This document shows, one piece after another, positions 33,729 to 41,901 of a stretch of DNA of 64,000 bases. Within the stretch, counting starts at the first letter, position 1, and each line of letters starts with the position of its first letter. Both the position numbers and the translations under genes were made by a program. The notes beneath the pieces are model-generated. The model was given only the letters and a program-made list of their open reading frames with translations. It was not told where the DNA came from and did not search any database. Origin of the DNA: Asaia krungthepensis NRIC 0535 (lineage in GTDB: Bacteria > Pseudomonadota > Alphaproteobacteria > Acetobacterales > Acetobacteraceae); NCBI RefSeq assembly GCF_025995175.1, contig NZ_BAPV01000008.1, forward strand, positions 1 to 64,000, written 5' to 3'.

Positions 33729-35114
33729 TTAGCGCGGTTGCGCCGTCTTTTCCAATTGGCTTCGATTGAGCCGGTCCGTTTCCGACTCATGCTCGGCTGC
33801 CCTAACCTTTGGAGTGGCAACCGTCTTTTTCAAGGTTGCGGAGGCGCCCGTCGCGCGCGAGGTGTCGCCATTCTGCGTCTCATCATGTTGCGGCAGAGCG
33901 CTCTGACCCGACAGGCCCTGTGCTGGGCCGGAGGATACATTTGCGGGCATCGGAGGCGCAACGGCGCTGCCCTCCTGTCCGAGTTGACCCGAACGTATCG
34001 CGTCAGCCGTAACCGTCAGATTGCGACGCACCGCGCCAATGCGTCCCAGTGCGGCCGTGGTGACATCGCCGGCACTCAGTGTCAGGCCGCCCGCATTGCC
34101 AAGCGTCATATGGTAGGGGCCGTTCTCTTCCGGCCCCTGCCAGGTCTCGCCCGATTTCAGCACCCGACTGAAAACGGTCGCGTTATTCTTGTCCCGGATC
34201 GACACCCAGGCGTCTGCGCCCGCATGAAGAACGATCATAGTCGCAGCGGGTGACGCTGCAGTCGCCGTCACGGGATTAGCGGTATCCGGGGTGGCAACCG
34301 CCGCCGGTGCCGGTACAACGGGCGTCGCCACATTCAGGGGAGTCATTCCGGTGCTCGGTAGGGGCGGAGCGACAGTAGCGGGCGCCGGGGTTGTGGCTGC
34401 GCTCTGCTGGCCATCCTGCCCAGCCGGTATGGCATTGGCTGGAAGCGGCACGGCACCGGGCTGATTCGCCGCGCCTTGAACGGCATTCCCGGCATTATCC
34501 GCACTGGCCGCGTTCCCCTGTCTAGTTCCCGACTGCGCGGCATTCGTCTGGGCTGGAGCAAGCTGAGGAGACGGAGCGAGACCGCGATCGGGCATGACCG
34601 CCGCAATCTGCGGTGACGTCGTGCCATGCTGGGTGACCCCGGGCATGATTTCCGCCACTGGCGGCATCTGATGGGTCGGGGCAGGATCGGCGCCGAAGAA
34701 ATGATAATACCCGATATAGGTCCCCACCAGAACAGCAAGGCCTGCTCCGACCCAGAGCCCCACTGGCACGCCACGCTCGGAGACGGGCTCAGGAAAACTC
34801 AATTCGGGCTTGGCCGCCAGCGCGCCACGGGCATCCTGCCGGAAACGCGCTACGGCCTGATCGGGATCCATACCCAGGGCCTGGGCATAGCTGCGCAGAA
34901 AACCCAACGCGTAGGCGCTGCCCGGAAAAACTGACAGATTGCCTTCCTCGAGCGCGCGCAGATAGCTTTCGCGAATACGCAGCCAGTTGGCCACATCTGG
35001 CAGGGCCCAGCCGAGTTCATCGCGCCTGGCGCGCAGATCGGCCCCGAGGCCGCGCGCGCCCTCGGCGTTGCCGCCCTGCCATCCCGGAATACGGTCTGTC
35101 GTCTTCTCTGGCAT
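33729..35114 (-). CDS. RodZ-like helix-turn-helix / DUF4115 membrane protein
   Basis: The protein has 461 residues. Residues about 22-85 are a cytoplasmic helix-turn-helix ([36 protein letters not shown]). One membrane segment lies at about 117-140, then a long Pro/Ala/Thr/Gln-rich periplasmic linker, and a DUF4115 beta domain at about 305-385 ([35 protein letters not shown]). RodZ anchors the MreB cytoskeleton to the elongation machinery. The tail after DUF4115 is low-complexity. The ATG lies 2 bases after the upstream gene's stop, so the genes are co-translated. Confidence 0.85.
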   Translation of the reverse strand: MPEKTTDRIPGWQGGNAEGARGLGADLRARRDELGWALPDVANWLRIRESYLRALEEGNLSVFPGSAYALGFLRSYAQALGMDPDQAVARFRQDARGALAAKPELSFPEPVSERGVPVGLWVGAGLAVLVGTYIGYYHFFGADPAPTHQMPPVAEIMPGVTQHGTTSPQIAAVMPDRGLAPSPQLAPAQTNAAQSGTRQGNAASADNAGNAVQGAANQPGAVPLPANAIPAGQDGQQSAATTPAPATVAPPLPSTGMTPLNVATPVVPAPAAVATPDTANPVTATAASPAATMIVLHAGADAWVSIRDKNNATVFSRVLKSGETWQGPEENGPYHMTLGNAGGLTLSAGDVTTAALGRIGAVRRNLTVTADAIRSGQLGQEGSAVAPPMPANVSSGPAQGLSGQSALPQHDETQNGDTSRATGASATLKKTVATPKVRAAEHESETDRLNRSQLEKTAQPR

Positions 35115-35116
35115 GA

Positions 35117-36211
35117 TTACCCGATTGCGGTCTCTGTGGGGTGAAGATGCCCGCAACGGGCCTCTCTTGCAACCAGCGCGTCCACGGCCTGCTCAACCAG
35201 ATCATGCATGATCTCGGCAACCGGACGCACGGCCTTCACCATACCTACCGACTGACCGGCCATGACCGAGCCCTGTTCCACGTCGCCCTCGATCACTGCA
35301 CGACGCAGGGCGCCCGCCCAGAAATGCTCGATTTCGAGCTGGGCTTCTTCCTTGCTCAGTTCCCCGGAGGTGAAGCGCGTCAGCGTGGCCGCCTGATGCG
35401 CCATGAAACGACGCGTCCCCCCATTGTTCAAGCCACGCACCGGAATGACCGGAAAGCGCTCATCAATCTGATTCGAGGTGATCGCATCACGGGCTGAGGC
35501 GCGCACAAAGGCCTTCTTGAAGGCTTCGTGGGCAATGCTCTCGCTGCTGGCGGCGAAAAGCGTTCCGAGCTGCGCGCCCGAGGCCCCCTGCTCGAGATAG
35601 CCCAGCACCGCATCGCCACGGGCCAGACCGCCCGCCACGAAAACCGGCACATCATGGATATGGGGCAGGATCTCCTGCGCCAGCACATTGAGGGACACCG
35701 GACCGACATGACCGCCAGCCTCGGAACCCTCGATCACGAGCGCTTCAATCCCCTGCTTGACCAGACGCTTGCCGAGCGCGAGGGCCGGGGCGAAACCGAT
35801 TGCCCGGGCGCCACCGTCGCGCACCTGCTTGATGGTCGCGCCGCTGGGCACGCCACCGGCCAGAACCACATGACCAACCCTGGCCTCGACGCAAACATCG
35901 ACGAGCTTGTCCAACTCGGGATGCATCGTGATCAGATTGACACCAAAGGGCTTGTCGGTCAGGGCCTGGGTCGCGGCAATTTCTTCGGCCAGACGATCCG
36001 GGTTCATCGCACCGCAGGCGATCACACCGAAACCGCCAGCATTCGAAATGGCGGAGACCAGATTGCGCTCGCTCACCCACGACATCGCGCCGCCGAGAAT
36101 GGCGGTCGGGGTACCCAGGAAGGCACAGCCCGGTGCCCAGAGGCGCTCAAGCGTTGCGCGGGCTTTCTGACGGGCTTGCTGCCGAGCCTGATCAGTATCG
36201 GTCATGCTCAT
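35117..36211 (-). CDS. Nitronate monooxygenase-like flavin oxidoreductase
   Basis: The 364-residue TIM-barrel FMN protein is of the 2-nitropropane dioxygenase/NMO class. Seen: PTAILGGAMSWVSERNLVSAISNAGGFGVIACGAMNP, PFGVNLITMHPELD, FMN and active-site region ALVIEGSEAGGHVGP with the conserved His, and DVPVFVAGGLARGDAVLGYLEQGASGAQLGTLFAASSES. In vivo substrates are rarely known; detoxifying nitronates and trans-enoyl reduction are both recorded for this class. It overlaps lysC by 4 bases (ATGA), so its translation depends on the aspartate kinase gene. Confidence 0.88.
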   Translation of the reverse strand: MSMTDTDQARQQARQKARATLERLWAPGCAFLGTPTAILGGAMSWVSERNLVSAISNAGGFGVIACGAMNPDRLAEEIAATQALTDKPFGVNLITMHPELDKLVDVCVEARVGHVVLAGGVPSGATIKQVRDGGARAIGFAPALALGKRLVKQGIEALVIEGSEAGGHVGPVSLNVLAQEILPHIHDVPVFVAGGLARGDAVLGYLEQGASGAQLGTLFAASSESIAHEAFKKAFVRASARDAITSNQIDERFPVIPVRGLNNGGTRRFMAHQAATLTRFTSGELSKEEAQLEIEHFWAGALRRAVIEGDVEQGSVMAGQSVGMVKAVRPVAEIMHDLVEQAVDALVAREARCGHLHPTETAIG

Positions 36212-37455
36212 TCCCCATCCAGACCGTAAGCCGTGTGCAGGGCGCGCATGGCGAGTTCCATGTATTCGGCGTCGATCAGCACCGAGATCTTGATCTCGCT
36301 GGTGGAGATCACCTGCACATTGATCCCGCGCTCGGCAAGGGTCTGGAACATGGTGCTGGCCATGCCGGAATGGGAGCGCATACCAATGCCCACGACGCTG
36401 ATCTTGACCACGTCATTGGCGGTGTGGATCTCGCCATACTGGATATCGGCTCGTGCAGCCTCGAGCGCGGCGAGCGCGCGCGCCTGATCGCCCTTGGGAA
36501 CGGTGAAGGTCATGTTGGTCGAGCCATCGGAGCCGACGCTCTGGACGATCATGTCCACATTCACCCGCGCCTCGGTCAGGGGGCTGAAAATGGCGGCGGC
36601 GATGCCCGGACGGTCCGGGATGCGGCTGACCGAGATCTTTGCCTCGTCCAGAGAATAGGCGATCCCCGTGACCAGTTCCTTTTCCATCATCTCGTCCTCA
36701 TCCACCACCAGCGATCCCGAAAGCTCCGTCTCGGGTTCAAAACTCGACAACACGCGCACGCGCACTTTTTCTTTCATGGCCAGACCGACTGAGCGCGTCT
36801 GGAGTACCTTGGCCCCTACAGAAGCCAGCTCGAGCATCTCCTCGAAGGTGATACGATCCAGCTTCTTGGCCTTTTTCACGATACGCGGGTCGGTGGTGTA
36901 GATACCATCGACATCGGTATAGATATCGCAACGATCGGCCTTGATGGCCGCCGCCACGGCAACCGCCGAGGTATCGGAGCCACCACGACCCAGCGTGCTG
37001 ATCCGCTCACCCGGCGCGACACCCTGGAACCCGGCAATGACCGGCACCTCGCCCCGCTCCATGCAGGCGATCAACGCCGCACCTTCCACGTCGCCAATAC
37101 GAGCCTTGCCATGCGCCTCGTCGGTACGGAAGGGGATCTGCCAGCCCTGCCAGGATCGGGCCGGAACGCCGAGCGCCTGAAGCGCAATGGCGGTGAGACC
37201 GCTCGTGACCTGCTCTCCGCTGGCGACGACGGCATCGTATTCACGGGCATCGGCCATCGGGTCGAGGGCATTCACATACCCGACCATCTGATTGGTGACT
37301 CCCGCCATGGCTGAAACCACCACCGCGACATGATGCCCTTTTTCACGCTCCTTGCGCACGCGCTCGGCAACGGCGCGAATGCGGTCCAGATCAGCGACAG
37401 AGGTCCCGCCAAACTTCATGACGATCCGGGTTGGGCACGGGTCTGAAGACGTCAT
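36208..37455 (-). CDS. lysC: Aspartate kinase
   Basis: The 415-residue protein phosphorylates aspartate, the entry to Lys, Thr, Met and diaminopimelate synthesis. Seen: RIVMKFGGTSVADLDRI, VASGEQVTSGLTAIALQ, ISTLGRGGSDTSAVAVAAAI and CDIYTDVDGIYTTDPRIVKKAKKLDRITFEEMLELAS. C-terminal tandem ACT domains (ISVSRIPDRPGIAAAIFSPL and ISVVGIGMRSHSGMASTMFQTL) indicate feedback control by end products. Start at MTSSDPCPTRIVMKF; first gene of the minus-strand operon, divergent from ubiG. Confidence 0.97.
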   Translation of the reverse strand: MTSSDPCPTRIVMKFGGTSVADLDRIRAVAERVRKEREKGHHVAVVVSAMAGVTNQMVGYVNALDPMADAREYDAVVASGEQVTSGLTAIALQALGVPARSWQGWQIPFRTDEAHGKARIGDVEGAALIACMERGEVPVIAGFQGVAPGERISTLGRGGSDTSAVAVAAAIKADRCDIYTDVDGIYTTDPRIVKKAKKLDRITFEEMLELASVGAKVLQTRSVGLAMKEKVRVRVLSSFEPETELSGSLVVDEDEMMEKELVTGIAYSLDEAKISVSRIPDRPGIAAAIFSPLTEARVNVDMIVQSVGSDGSTNMTFTVPKGDQARALAALEAARADIQYGEIHTANDVVKISVVGIGMRSHSGMASTMFQTLAERGINVQVISTSEIKISVLIDAEYMELAMRALHTAYGLDGE

Positions 37456-37612
37456 AATTGTGCACCTGGCTCCGTACGTAGCAGAAAGCGGTCGATCACA
37501 GAGCGCCGGGGAAGGATTTTCCAGCCTGCGATGTTGCGCAAGGAAAGGCCGGTCACATACTAAGTCCAGATCGCGCCGTCCAGATACTCTGGAACAACGG
37601 ACCCATTTCTGT

Positions 37613-38362
37613 ATGCCTGGAACCACAATGCCGGATCACGCAGCCTCTTCCGTCTCCGATCGCGAGATCGCCCATTTCGACCAGTTGGCCGCCACATGGT
37701 GGGACCCCAAAGGTCCCATGAAGCCCCTGCACGACATGAACCCGATGCGTACGGAATGGGTCAATGCCCATCTTCGCCGACTGGAAGGGCTACGGGGCGG
37801 TCGGCTGTCCCTGCTCGATATCGGCTGCGGTGCAGGCCTTGCGAGCGAGGCCTATGCGCACATGGGGCATGACGTTCTCGGGCTCGACGCCTCTCCAGAG
37901 GGAATCCGCGCGGCTCAGGCGCATCTGGCTGAGCATCCGCTCCCCGATAATTCCGGCCCCCTCACCTATCGTAATGGCAGCGCCGAGGCGCTGGTGCGGG
38001 AGGGGCAGAGCTTCGATGCCATTTCGGCGCTGGAAGTGATCGAGCACGTCAATGACCCGCAGGAATTTCTCGGTCTGCTGCGCAGCCTGACGCGTCCGGG
38101 CGGTCTGATCGCCGTGTCCACGCTCAATCGCACGCTGCTCTCATTGGCCGTTGCCAAGATCGGCGCTGAATACATCGCGCGGCTCCTGCCGGTAGGCACG
38201 CATGACTGGCAGAAATTCATCAAACCCGATGAACTGCACAAAATGGGTCGCGCGGTCGGTCTGCGCATGATCGACGTGGCCGGAATGAGCTATCGCCCGA
38301 TGCATTGGCGCATCACACGCGATACAAGCATCAATTACATCACGATGTTCGTGAGGGATTGA
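37613..38362 (+). CDS. ubiG: Ubiquinone biosynthesis O-methyltransferase
   Basis: The 249-residue SAM-dependent enzyme performs both O-methylations in ubiquinone synthesis. Seen: VSDREIAHFDQLAATWWDPKGPMKPLHDMNPMRTEWV (UbiG N-terminal signature), LLDIGCGAGLASEAYAHMGHDVLGLDAS (SAM motif I), AISALEVIEHVNDP (post-motif), HDWQKFIKPDEL and the C-terminal NYITMFVRD. Ubiquinone is needed as electron acceptor by Mqo and by the periplasmic dehydrogenases typical of acetic acid bacteria. A second ATG lies five codons downstream. Confidence 0.96.
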   Translation: MPGTTMPDHAASSVSDREIAHFDQLAATWWDPKGPMKPLHDMNPMRTEWVNAHLRRLEGLRGGRLSLLDIGCGAGLASEAYAHMGHDVLGLDASPEGIRAAQAHLAEHPLPDNSGPLTYRNGSAEALVREGQSFDAISALEVIEHVNDPQEFLGLLRSLTRPGGLIAVSTLNRTLLSLAVAKIGAEYIARLLPVGTHDWQKFIKPDELHKMGRAVGLRMIDVAGMSYRPMHWRITRDTSINYITMFVRD

Positions 38363-38379
38363 GGGCCCTCCGGGATCGA

Positions 38380-38405
38380 AGGGGAAAACCCAGCTGGTTT
38401 CCCCT
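38380..38405. terminator. Bidirectional terminator-like hairpin between ubiG and the lactonase gene
   Basis: AGGGGAAA..CC and GG.TTTCCCCT form a stem of about 10 bp around CAGCT, between two convergent genes. Confidence 0.55.
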
Positions 38406-38456
38406 CTCCCCTGCAGCGCACAGGGAGATGATCTCCCGTTACGCGCCGCATGACCC

Positions 38457-39719
38457 TCAGATTTCGGTATCCATGAAAGCAAAGGTGGTCGGGCTGCCCA
38501 CCGGTGTGAAGTTCTCGGTAAATCCGAGCTGGCCGCTGGCCTTGTCGATGCGGAACGAGGTCACGGCATCGCTGCGCTGATTAGCGCAGAAGAGGAAGCT
38601 GCCCGAGGGGTCGAACATCATGGCGCGGCCGTAATCGGCATGCATCCAGGCTTCGTCCTGCAGGGTCAGGGTTCCATCCTCCCCAACCTTGAACACGGCC
38701 AGCGAGTCACCCAGACGGTTCGACGCATAGACAAAACGGTCATCCGCTGAGATCAGGATCTCGGCGGCCAGAGTGCTGCCCCGGAAATGCGACGTGACCG
38801 TGCTGACCGATTGCAGGTTGTTAATTGCCCCGGTCTGGGGATCGAAGGCGCTGACAACAATCTTCGAGTCCTGCTCGCACAGATTATACATCAGCTTGCC
38901 GGAGCGGTTGAACTGGAAGTGACGGGGAGCACTGCCCGGCGTCATGTCGTAATAGGGCGTCTTGGCCGGAACGAGCTTGCCGGTCTGGAGGTTGAGCGTC
39001 CAGACATAGACGCGATCGAGCCCTGCATCATCGGCGATTACGAACTTTCCGCTCGGATCGCTCTGGATCATGTGGGGATGCGAGCCCGAGTGATCCGAAA
39101 CCGCGAAATTGCCCTGGGGGTTGTCAGCGGCGCGCTCGGGCTGGCGGGGTCCCGTATTATGCACCACATCGGTTGCCGGTCCGAGCGAGCCATCGGGACG
39201 GATGGGCAGTACAGCCACAGAGCCACCCATGTAATTCGCCACCAGAACATATCGACCCGAGTGGTGAACGCTCAGATGCGCGGGTACCGCGCCACCGGAG
39301 CTGACGGCATTCAGCTTCTTGAGCGAACCGGTCTTGCGATCCACCGCGAAGGCCGTGACCGAGCCGTCACCATCCTTGTTGAAATCGTCGATCTCGCTCA
39401 GTGCATAGAGAAAGCGCTTGTCGTGAGACAGGGTGATGAAAGAGGGGCTGGCAATATCGGTAAAAGTCGTCACCGGAGTCAGAACGCCGGTCTGGCGATC
39501 CATCTCGAACACCGCAATACCCTCGCCATTGCCCGCGCCACCCGGAGGCGCATGCTTGGTGTAGCCGCCTACGAAGCAGATGGTCTTGGAGACCGGTTTG
39601 GGCGGCGGCGGCGGTGTGGCCGGTGCCTGATCCGTTGCGTCCTGTGCCAGCGCGTGGCCACAGCCCAGAAGTCCCAATGTACCCAACGCAAAGCCGCGAC
39701 GGGAAAGCGAAGTCGTCAT
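38457..39719 (-). CDS. Exported lactonase-family beta-propeller protein
   Basis: The protein has 420 residues. The N-terminus TTSLSRRGFALGTLGLLGCGHALA has a twin-arginine (Tat) signal. The rest is a seven-bladed propeller of the 6-phosphogluconolactonase/YbhE type: ETDG-like EGIAVFEMDRQTGVLTPV, FITLSHDKRFLYALSEID, VPAHLSVHHSGRYVLVANYMGGSVAVLP, GSHPHMIQSDPSGKFVIADDAGLDRVYVW, APRHFQFNRSGKLMYNLCEQDSKI. Cytoplasmic Pgl hydrolyses 6-phosphogluconolactone; a Tat-exported copy could act on lactones formed by periplasmic sugar oxidation, such as gluconolactone (inference). Confidence 0.85.
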   Translation of the reverse strand: MTTSLSRRGFALGTLGLLGCGHALAQDATDQAPATPPPPPKPVSKTICFVGGYTKHAPPGGAGNGEGIAVFEMDRQTGVLTPVTTFTDIASPSFITLSHDKRFLYALSEIDDFNKDGDGSVTAFAVDRKTGSLKKLNAVSSGGAVPAHLSVHHSGRYVLVANYMGGSVAVLPIRPDGSLGPATDVVHNTGPRQPERAADNPQGNFAVSDHSGSHPHMIQSDPSGKFVIADDAGLDRVYVWTLNLQTGKLVPAKTPYYDMTPGSAPRHFQFNRSGKLMYNLCEQDSKIVVSAFDPQTGAINNLQSVSTVTSHFRGSTLAAEILISADDRFVYASNRLGDSLAVFKVGEDGTLTLQDEAWMHADYGRAMMFDPSGSFLFCANQRSDAVTSFRIDKASGQLGFTENFTPVGSPTTFAFMDTEI

Positions 39720-39754
39720 GTTCTGCTCTCAAGCTCCTCGAGCGATCCTCCCGC

Positions 39755-40294
39755 TCAGGGCAGTTTGCACGCCGGACCGATCGTGCCGTGATAACGGGTC
39801 CAGGTCTGCGTCTTGCCGAAGAGGGGGATTCCCAGAATGAACCCGCGCAGCTTGAGCACCTCAGACGACTCGGCATGGATACGGGCGTCGTAGGTCCGTC
39901 CGGTCTCCGGGTCGAGGATATGCCCCCGCCACACGTTCTCGTCCCTGATTAGTCGGAAATCGGTCAGCATGACCAGCCCACATTGTGAACGTCCCCACAC
40001 ATCCTTGGGAACAGGCCCGTCATATTGCATGCCGATCAGCCTTCCGCAGAGCGTATCGCCGCAATGACCGATCTGGAACACGCCATCGTGGTCCTGCGCC
40101 AGCCACAACCCCTCCTCGGCGGCGGGCGGGTTTCCAATGCTCTGCGCCATGGATGCGTGAAGCGTGAAGCCGAGCGAGAGGGTCGCCACCACTGTGGCGA
40201 AAAATGCAGAACGACGTGGCGCTCGAACGACGCCACGGTTTTCAGTTTTCGGTGAGATCGATCCACGGTACCGGGGTAAAATCCACACCTTCAT
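39755..40294 (-). CDS. DUF2147 secreted protein
   Basis: The protein has 179 residues. A basic N-terminus leads into a hydrophobic signal segment (FFATVVATLSLGFTLHASMAQS, about 31-53). The mature part is EGLWLAQDHDGVFQIGHCGDTLCGRLIGM, then VMLTDFRLIRDENVWRGHILDPETGRTYDARI and LKLRGFILGIPLFGKTQTWTRY, the DUF2147 pattern, predicted to be a small beta-barrel of unknown function. The ATG at 40294 has AAAGG seven bases upstream and lies inside the end of the DUF1178 gene (53-base overlap), giving an unusually long signal region; a later start is possible. Confidence 0.8.
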   Translation of the reverse strand: MKVWILPRYRGSISPKTENRGVVRAPRRSAFFATVVATLSLGFTLHASMAQSIGNPPAAEEGLWLAQDHDGVFQIGHCGDTLCGRLIGMQYDGPVPKDVWGRSQCGLVMLTDFRLIRDENVWRGHILDPETGRTYDARIHAESSEVLKLRGFILGIPLFGKTQTWTRYHGTIGPACKLP

Positions 40295-40667
40295 CTTCAA
40301 GCCTTTCGCGTTCGGTATCGCTCATCGTGCCATAGATGCCGCGCGCCGATTGCCGGTCACCTTCGAGGCCTGCATCATGCCGCTTGAGAGCCTCTTCGGC
40401 AAATCGCGTCCCGACATTATCGCATTGCGCCTCCACCTCTTTTCGAAGCCGACGCAATGCTTGCCGGATCTGCTCTACTGCCGGGAGCGGGGGCGTTTCG
40501 ACCGTTTTCGCCACTGCCGGCGCCATGAGGCTCTTCGCAATCTCGGTCACTCCGCAAACGGGACACGTGACTAGCGCCGCATCCCTCTGACGATCAAAGG
40601 CCTCGCCCGAAGGGAACCACCCCTCGAATTCATGTCCTGTCGCACAGTGCAGGCGGTAGCAGATCAT
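40242..40667 (-). CDS. DUF1178 protein
   Basis: The protein has 141 residues. Opening MICYRLHCATGHEFEGWFPSGEAFDRQ and CPVCGVTEIAKSLMAPAV form a small Cys-based metal-binding knuckle (zinc-ribbon/rubredoxin style). The C-terminal half is helical (RQALRRLRKEVEAQCDNVGTRFAEEALKRHDG) and ends in ARGIYGTMSDTERERLEDEGVDFTPVPW, the DUF1178 signature. Function unknown. It overlaps the glutaredoxin gene by 4 bases (ATGA). Confidence 0.88.
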   Translation of the reverse strand: MICYRLHCATGHEFEGWFPSGEAFDRQRDAALVTCPVCGVTEIAKSLMAPAVAKTVETPPLPAVEQIRQALRRLRKEVEAQCDNVGTRFAEEALKRHDAGLEGDRQSARGIYGTMSDTERERLEDEGVDFTPVPWIDLTEN

Positions 40668-40924
40668 CCCAGGGTAAGGAGCCTGTCGAGTTCGCCCGTC
40701 GATTCGAGATGCATCAGATCCGTGCAGCCGCCGAGGGAGCGGTCATCGAGAAAGATCTGAGGCACAGTCCGCGCACCACCCGAGCGGCTGATGGAATCAA
40801 GACGCTCCTGTGTTCCATGCGGCGCGTTGATCTCGTTGAACTTGACACCCTTCGAGGCGAGGATCTGCACGGCGCGGACACAGTACGGGCAGCCAGGCTG
40901 GGTATAGATTTCGATGTTCGGCAC
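40664..40924 (-). CDS. grxC: Glutaredoxin 3
   Basis: The 86-residue protein is a dithiol glutaredoxin with active site QPGCPYCVRAVQIL (Cys12 and Cys15), the cis-Pro in GARTVPQIFLDDRSLGGCTDLMHLE (TVP), and the glutathione-binding GG(C)TD. It reduces disulphides and protein-glutathione mixed disulphides. It is in a minus-strand string with comF upstream and DUF1178 downstream; the ComF and GrxC coding regions are 9 bases apart. Confidence 0.96.
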   Translation of the reverse strand: MPNIEIYTQPGCPYCVRAVQILASKGVKFNEINAPHGTQERLDSISRSGGARTVPQIFLDDRSLGGCTDLMHLESTGELDRLLTLG

Positions 40925-40933
40925 GATGCGGGG

Positions 40934-41725
40934 TCACTCCTCTGCGTATTCATCCGCCCCAGCCATGTCGGACAGTTTGACCGTTCGCGCTGCCACGAGC
41001 AGATCCACACGTCTTGCGCCCGACTGCAGGAGCAGTGTTGCGCAGATGGAGGCGGTCGCGCCTGTGGTCAAGACGTCGTCGACCAGAACGATATGGCTCC
41101 CAAGCAGACGGCCACGCGCCGATGCCGCGACCGTGAAGGCCTGCTCGAGGGCCAGCCGTCTCTCATCGGGCCTGAGCCGTGCAAGAGTCGTGGTTGCGCG
41201 CGTTCTGATCAGGGCATCCGGAATCAGCCTTACCTGCCGGGAGGACCGGGCGATGAACCGCGCCAGAAGAGCCGCCTGATTGAGACGCCTGCGCCGGAAT
41301 CGGGTCCGATGGAGCGGCACCGGAACAACATAATCCGCGTCACGCATCAATGACGCGCCTTCTTGCAGGATGGCTTTTGCCAGAAAAGGCAGGATGTCGA
41401 GCCGATCTGCGTATTTGGCCTGAAGCACAAGCTTGCGTGCCGTACCCTCATAGATGAAAGCCGCCCTAGCAGCAGCCCATGGCGGCGGAGAAGACGCGCA
41501 ACTCATGCACTGGCCTGTCGCATCCGCGTAGTCACCGGCAGGAAGCGGCAAGGCGCAACGGGTGCAGGCCCCGACGAGATGAGACAGCCGACTGAAGCAT
41601 GATACACAGACCAGACCTGACGAGCTGGTTTCTGTGTCACAGGCCAGGCAAACGGGAGGAAAGACGAAGTCGAGCCCGACGCGGGTCAAGTTCCGCAAAC
41701 TACCCGTCGCCACTCTCGGGGCCAT
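40934..41725 (-). CDS. ComF-family phosphoribosyltransferase-like protein
   Basis: The protein has 263 residues. The N-terminal zinc finger is built from CLACD, CVSC, CTRCALPLP and CMSC (about 26-82). The phosphoribosyltransferase domain follows, with the PRPP loop SHIVLVDDVLTTGATASICATLL near 215, and VVPVPLHRTRFRRRRLNQAALLA. ComF proteins aid DNA uptake in competent bacteria, but homologues are widespread where competence is not known. The start at 41725 overlaps the last base of the DUF3553 gene. Confidence 0.9.
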   Translation of the reverse strand: MAPRVATGSLRNLTRVGLDFVFPPVCLACDTETSSSGLVCVSCFSRLSHLVGACTRCALPLPAGDYADATGQCMSCASSPPPWAAARAAFIYEGTARKLVLQAKYADRLDILPFLAKAILQEGASLMRDADYVVPVPLHRTRFRRRRLNQAALLARFIARSSRQVRLIPDALIRTRATTTLARLRPDERRLALEQAFTVAASARGRLLGSHIVLVDDVLTTGATASICATLLLQSGARRVDLLVAARTVKLSDMAGADEYAEE

Positions 41726-41901
41726 CAGTCGATAACGACCAGCTCGACGAGCATTGTGTTGACCAGAACCTTGCCCTGATGCTCGAAATTGACCGTGACA
41801 CGGTGACCGATCACGCTCTGGATTTGCCCGACACCCCATTCAGGACACCGTGGATGGGTGACGAATTGTCCAGGTTCGAAAAACCCCGCCTCATACGTCA
41901 T
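41725..41901 (-). CDS. DUF3553 small protein
   Basis: The protein has 58 residues: MTYEAGFFEPGQFVTHPRCPEWGVGQIQSVIGHRVTVNFEHQGKVL, then an LVE(L/V) ending. The V.HP..P.WG.G.VQS......VNFE..GK pattern is DUF3553, an SH3-like fold similar to the N-terminal region of UvrD-type and CarD-like proteins; function not established. I start at the Met at 41901, which overlaps the phosphohexomutase stop (ATGA); a longer frame upstream is unrelated. Confidence 0.85.
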   Translation of the reverse strand: MTYEAGFFEPGQFVTHPRCPEWGVGQIQSVIGHRVTVNFEHQGKVLVNTMLVELVVID

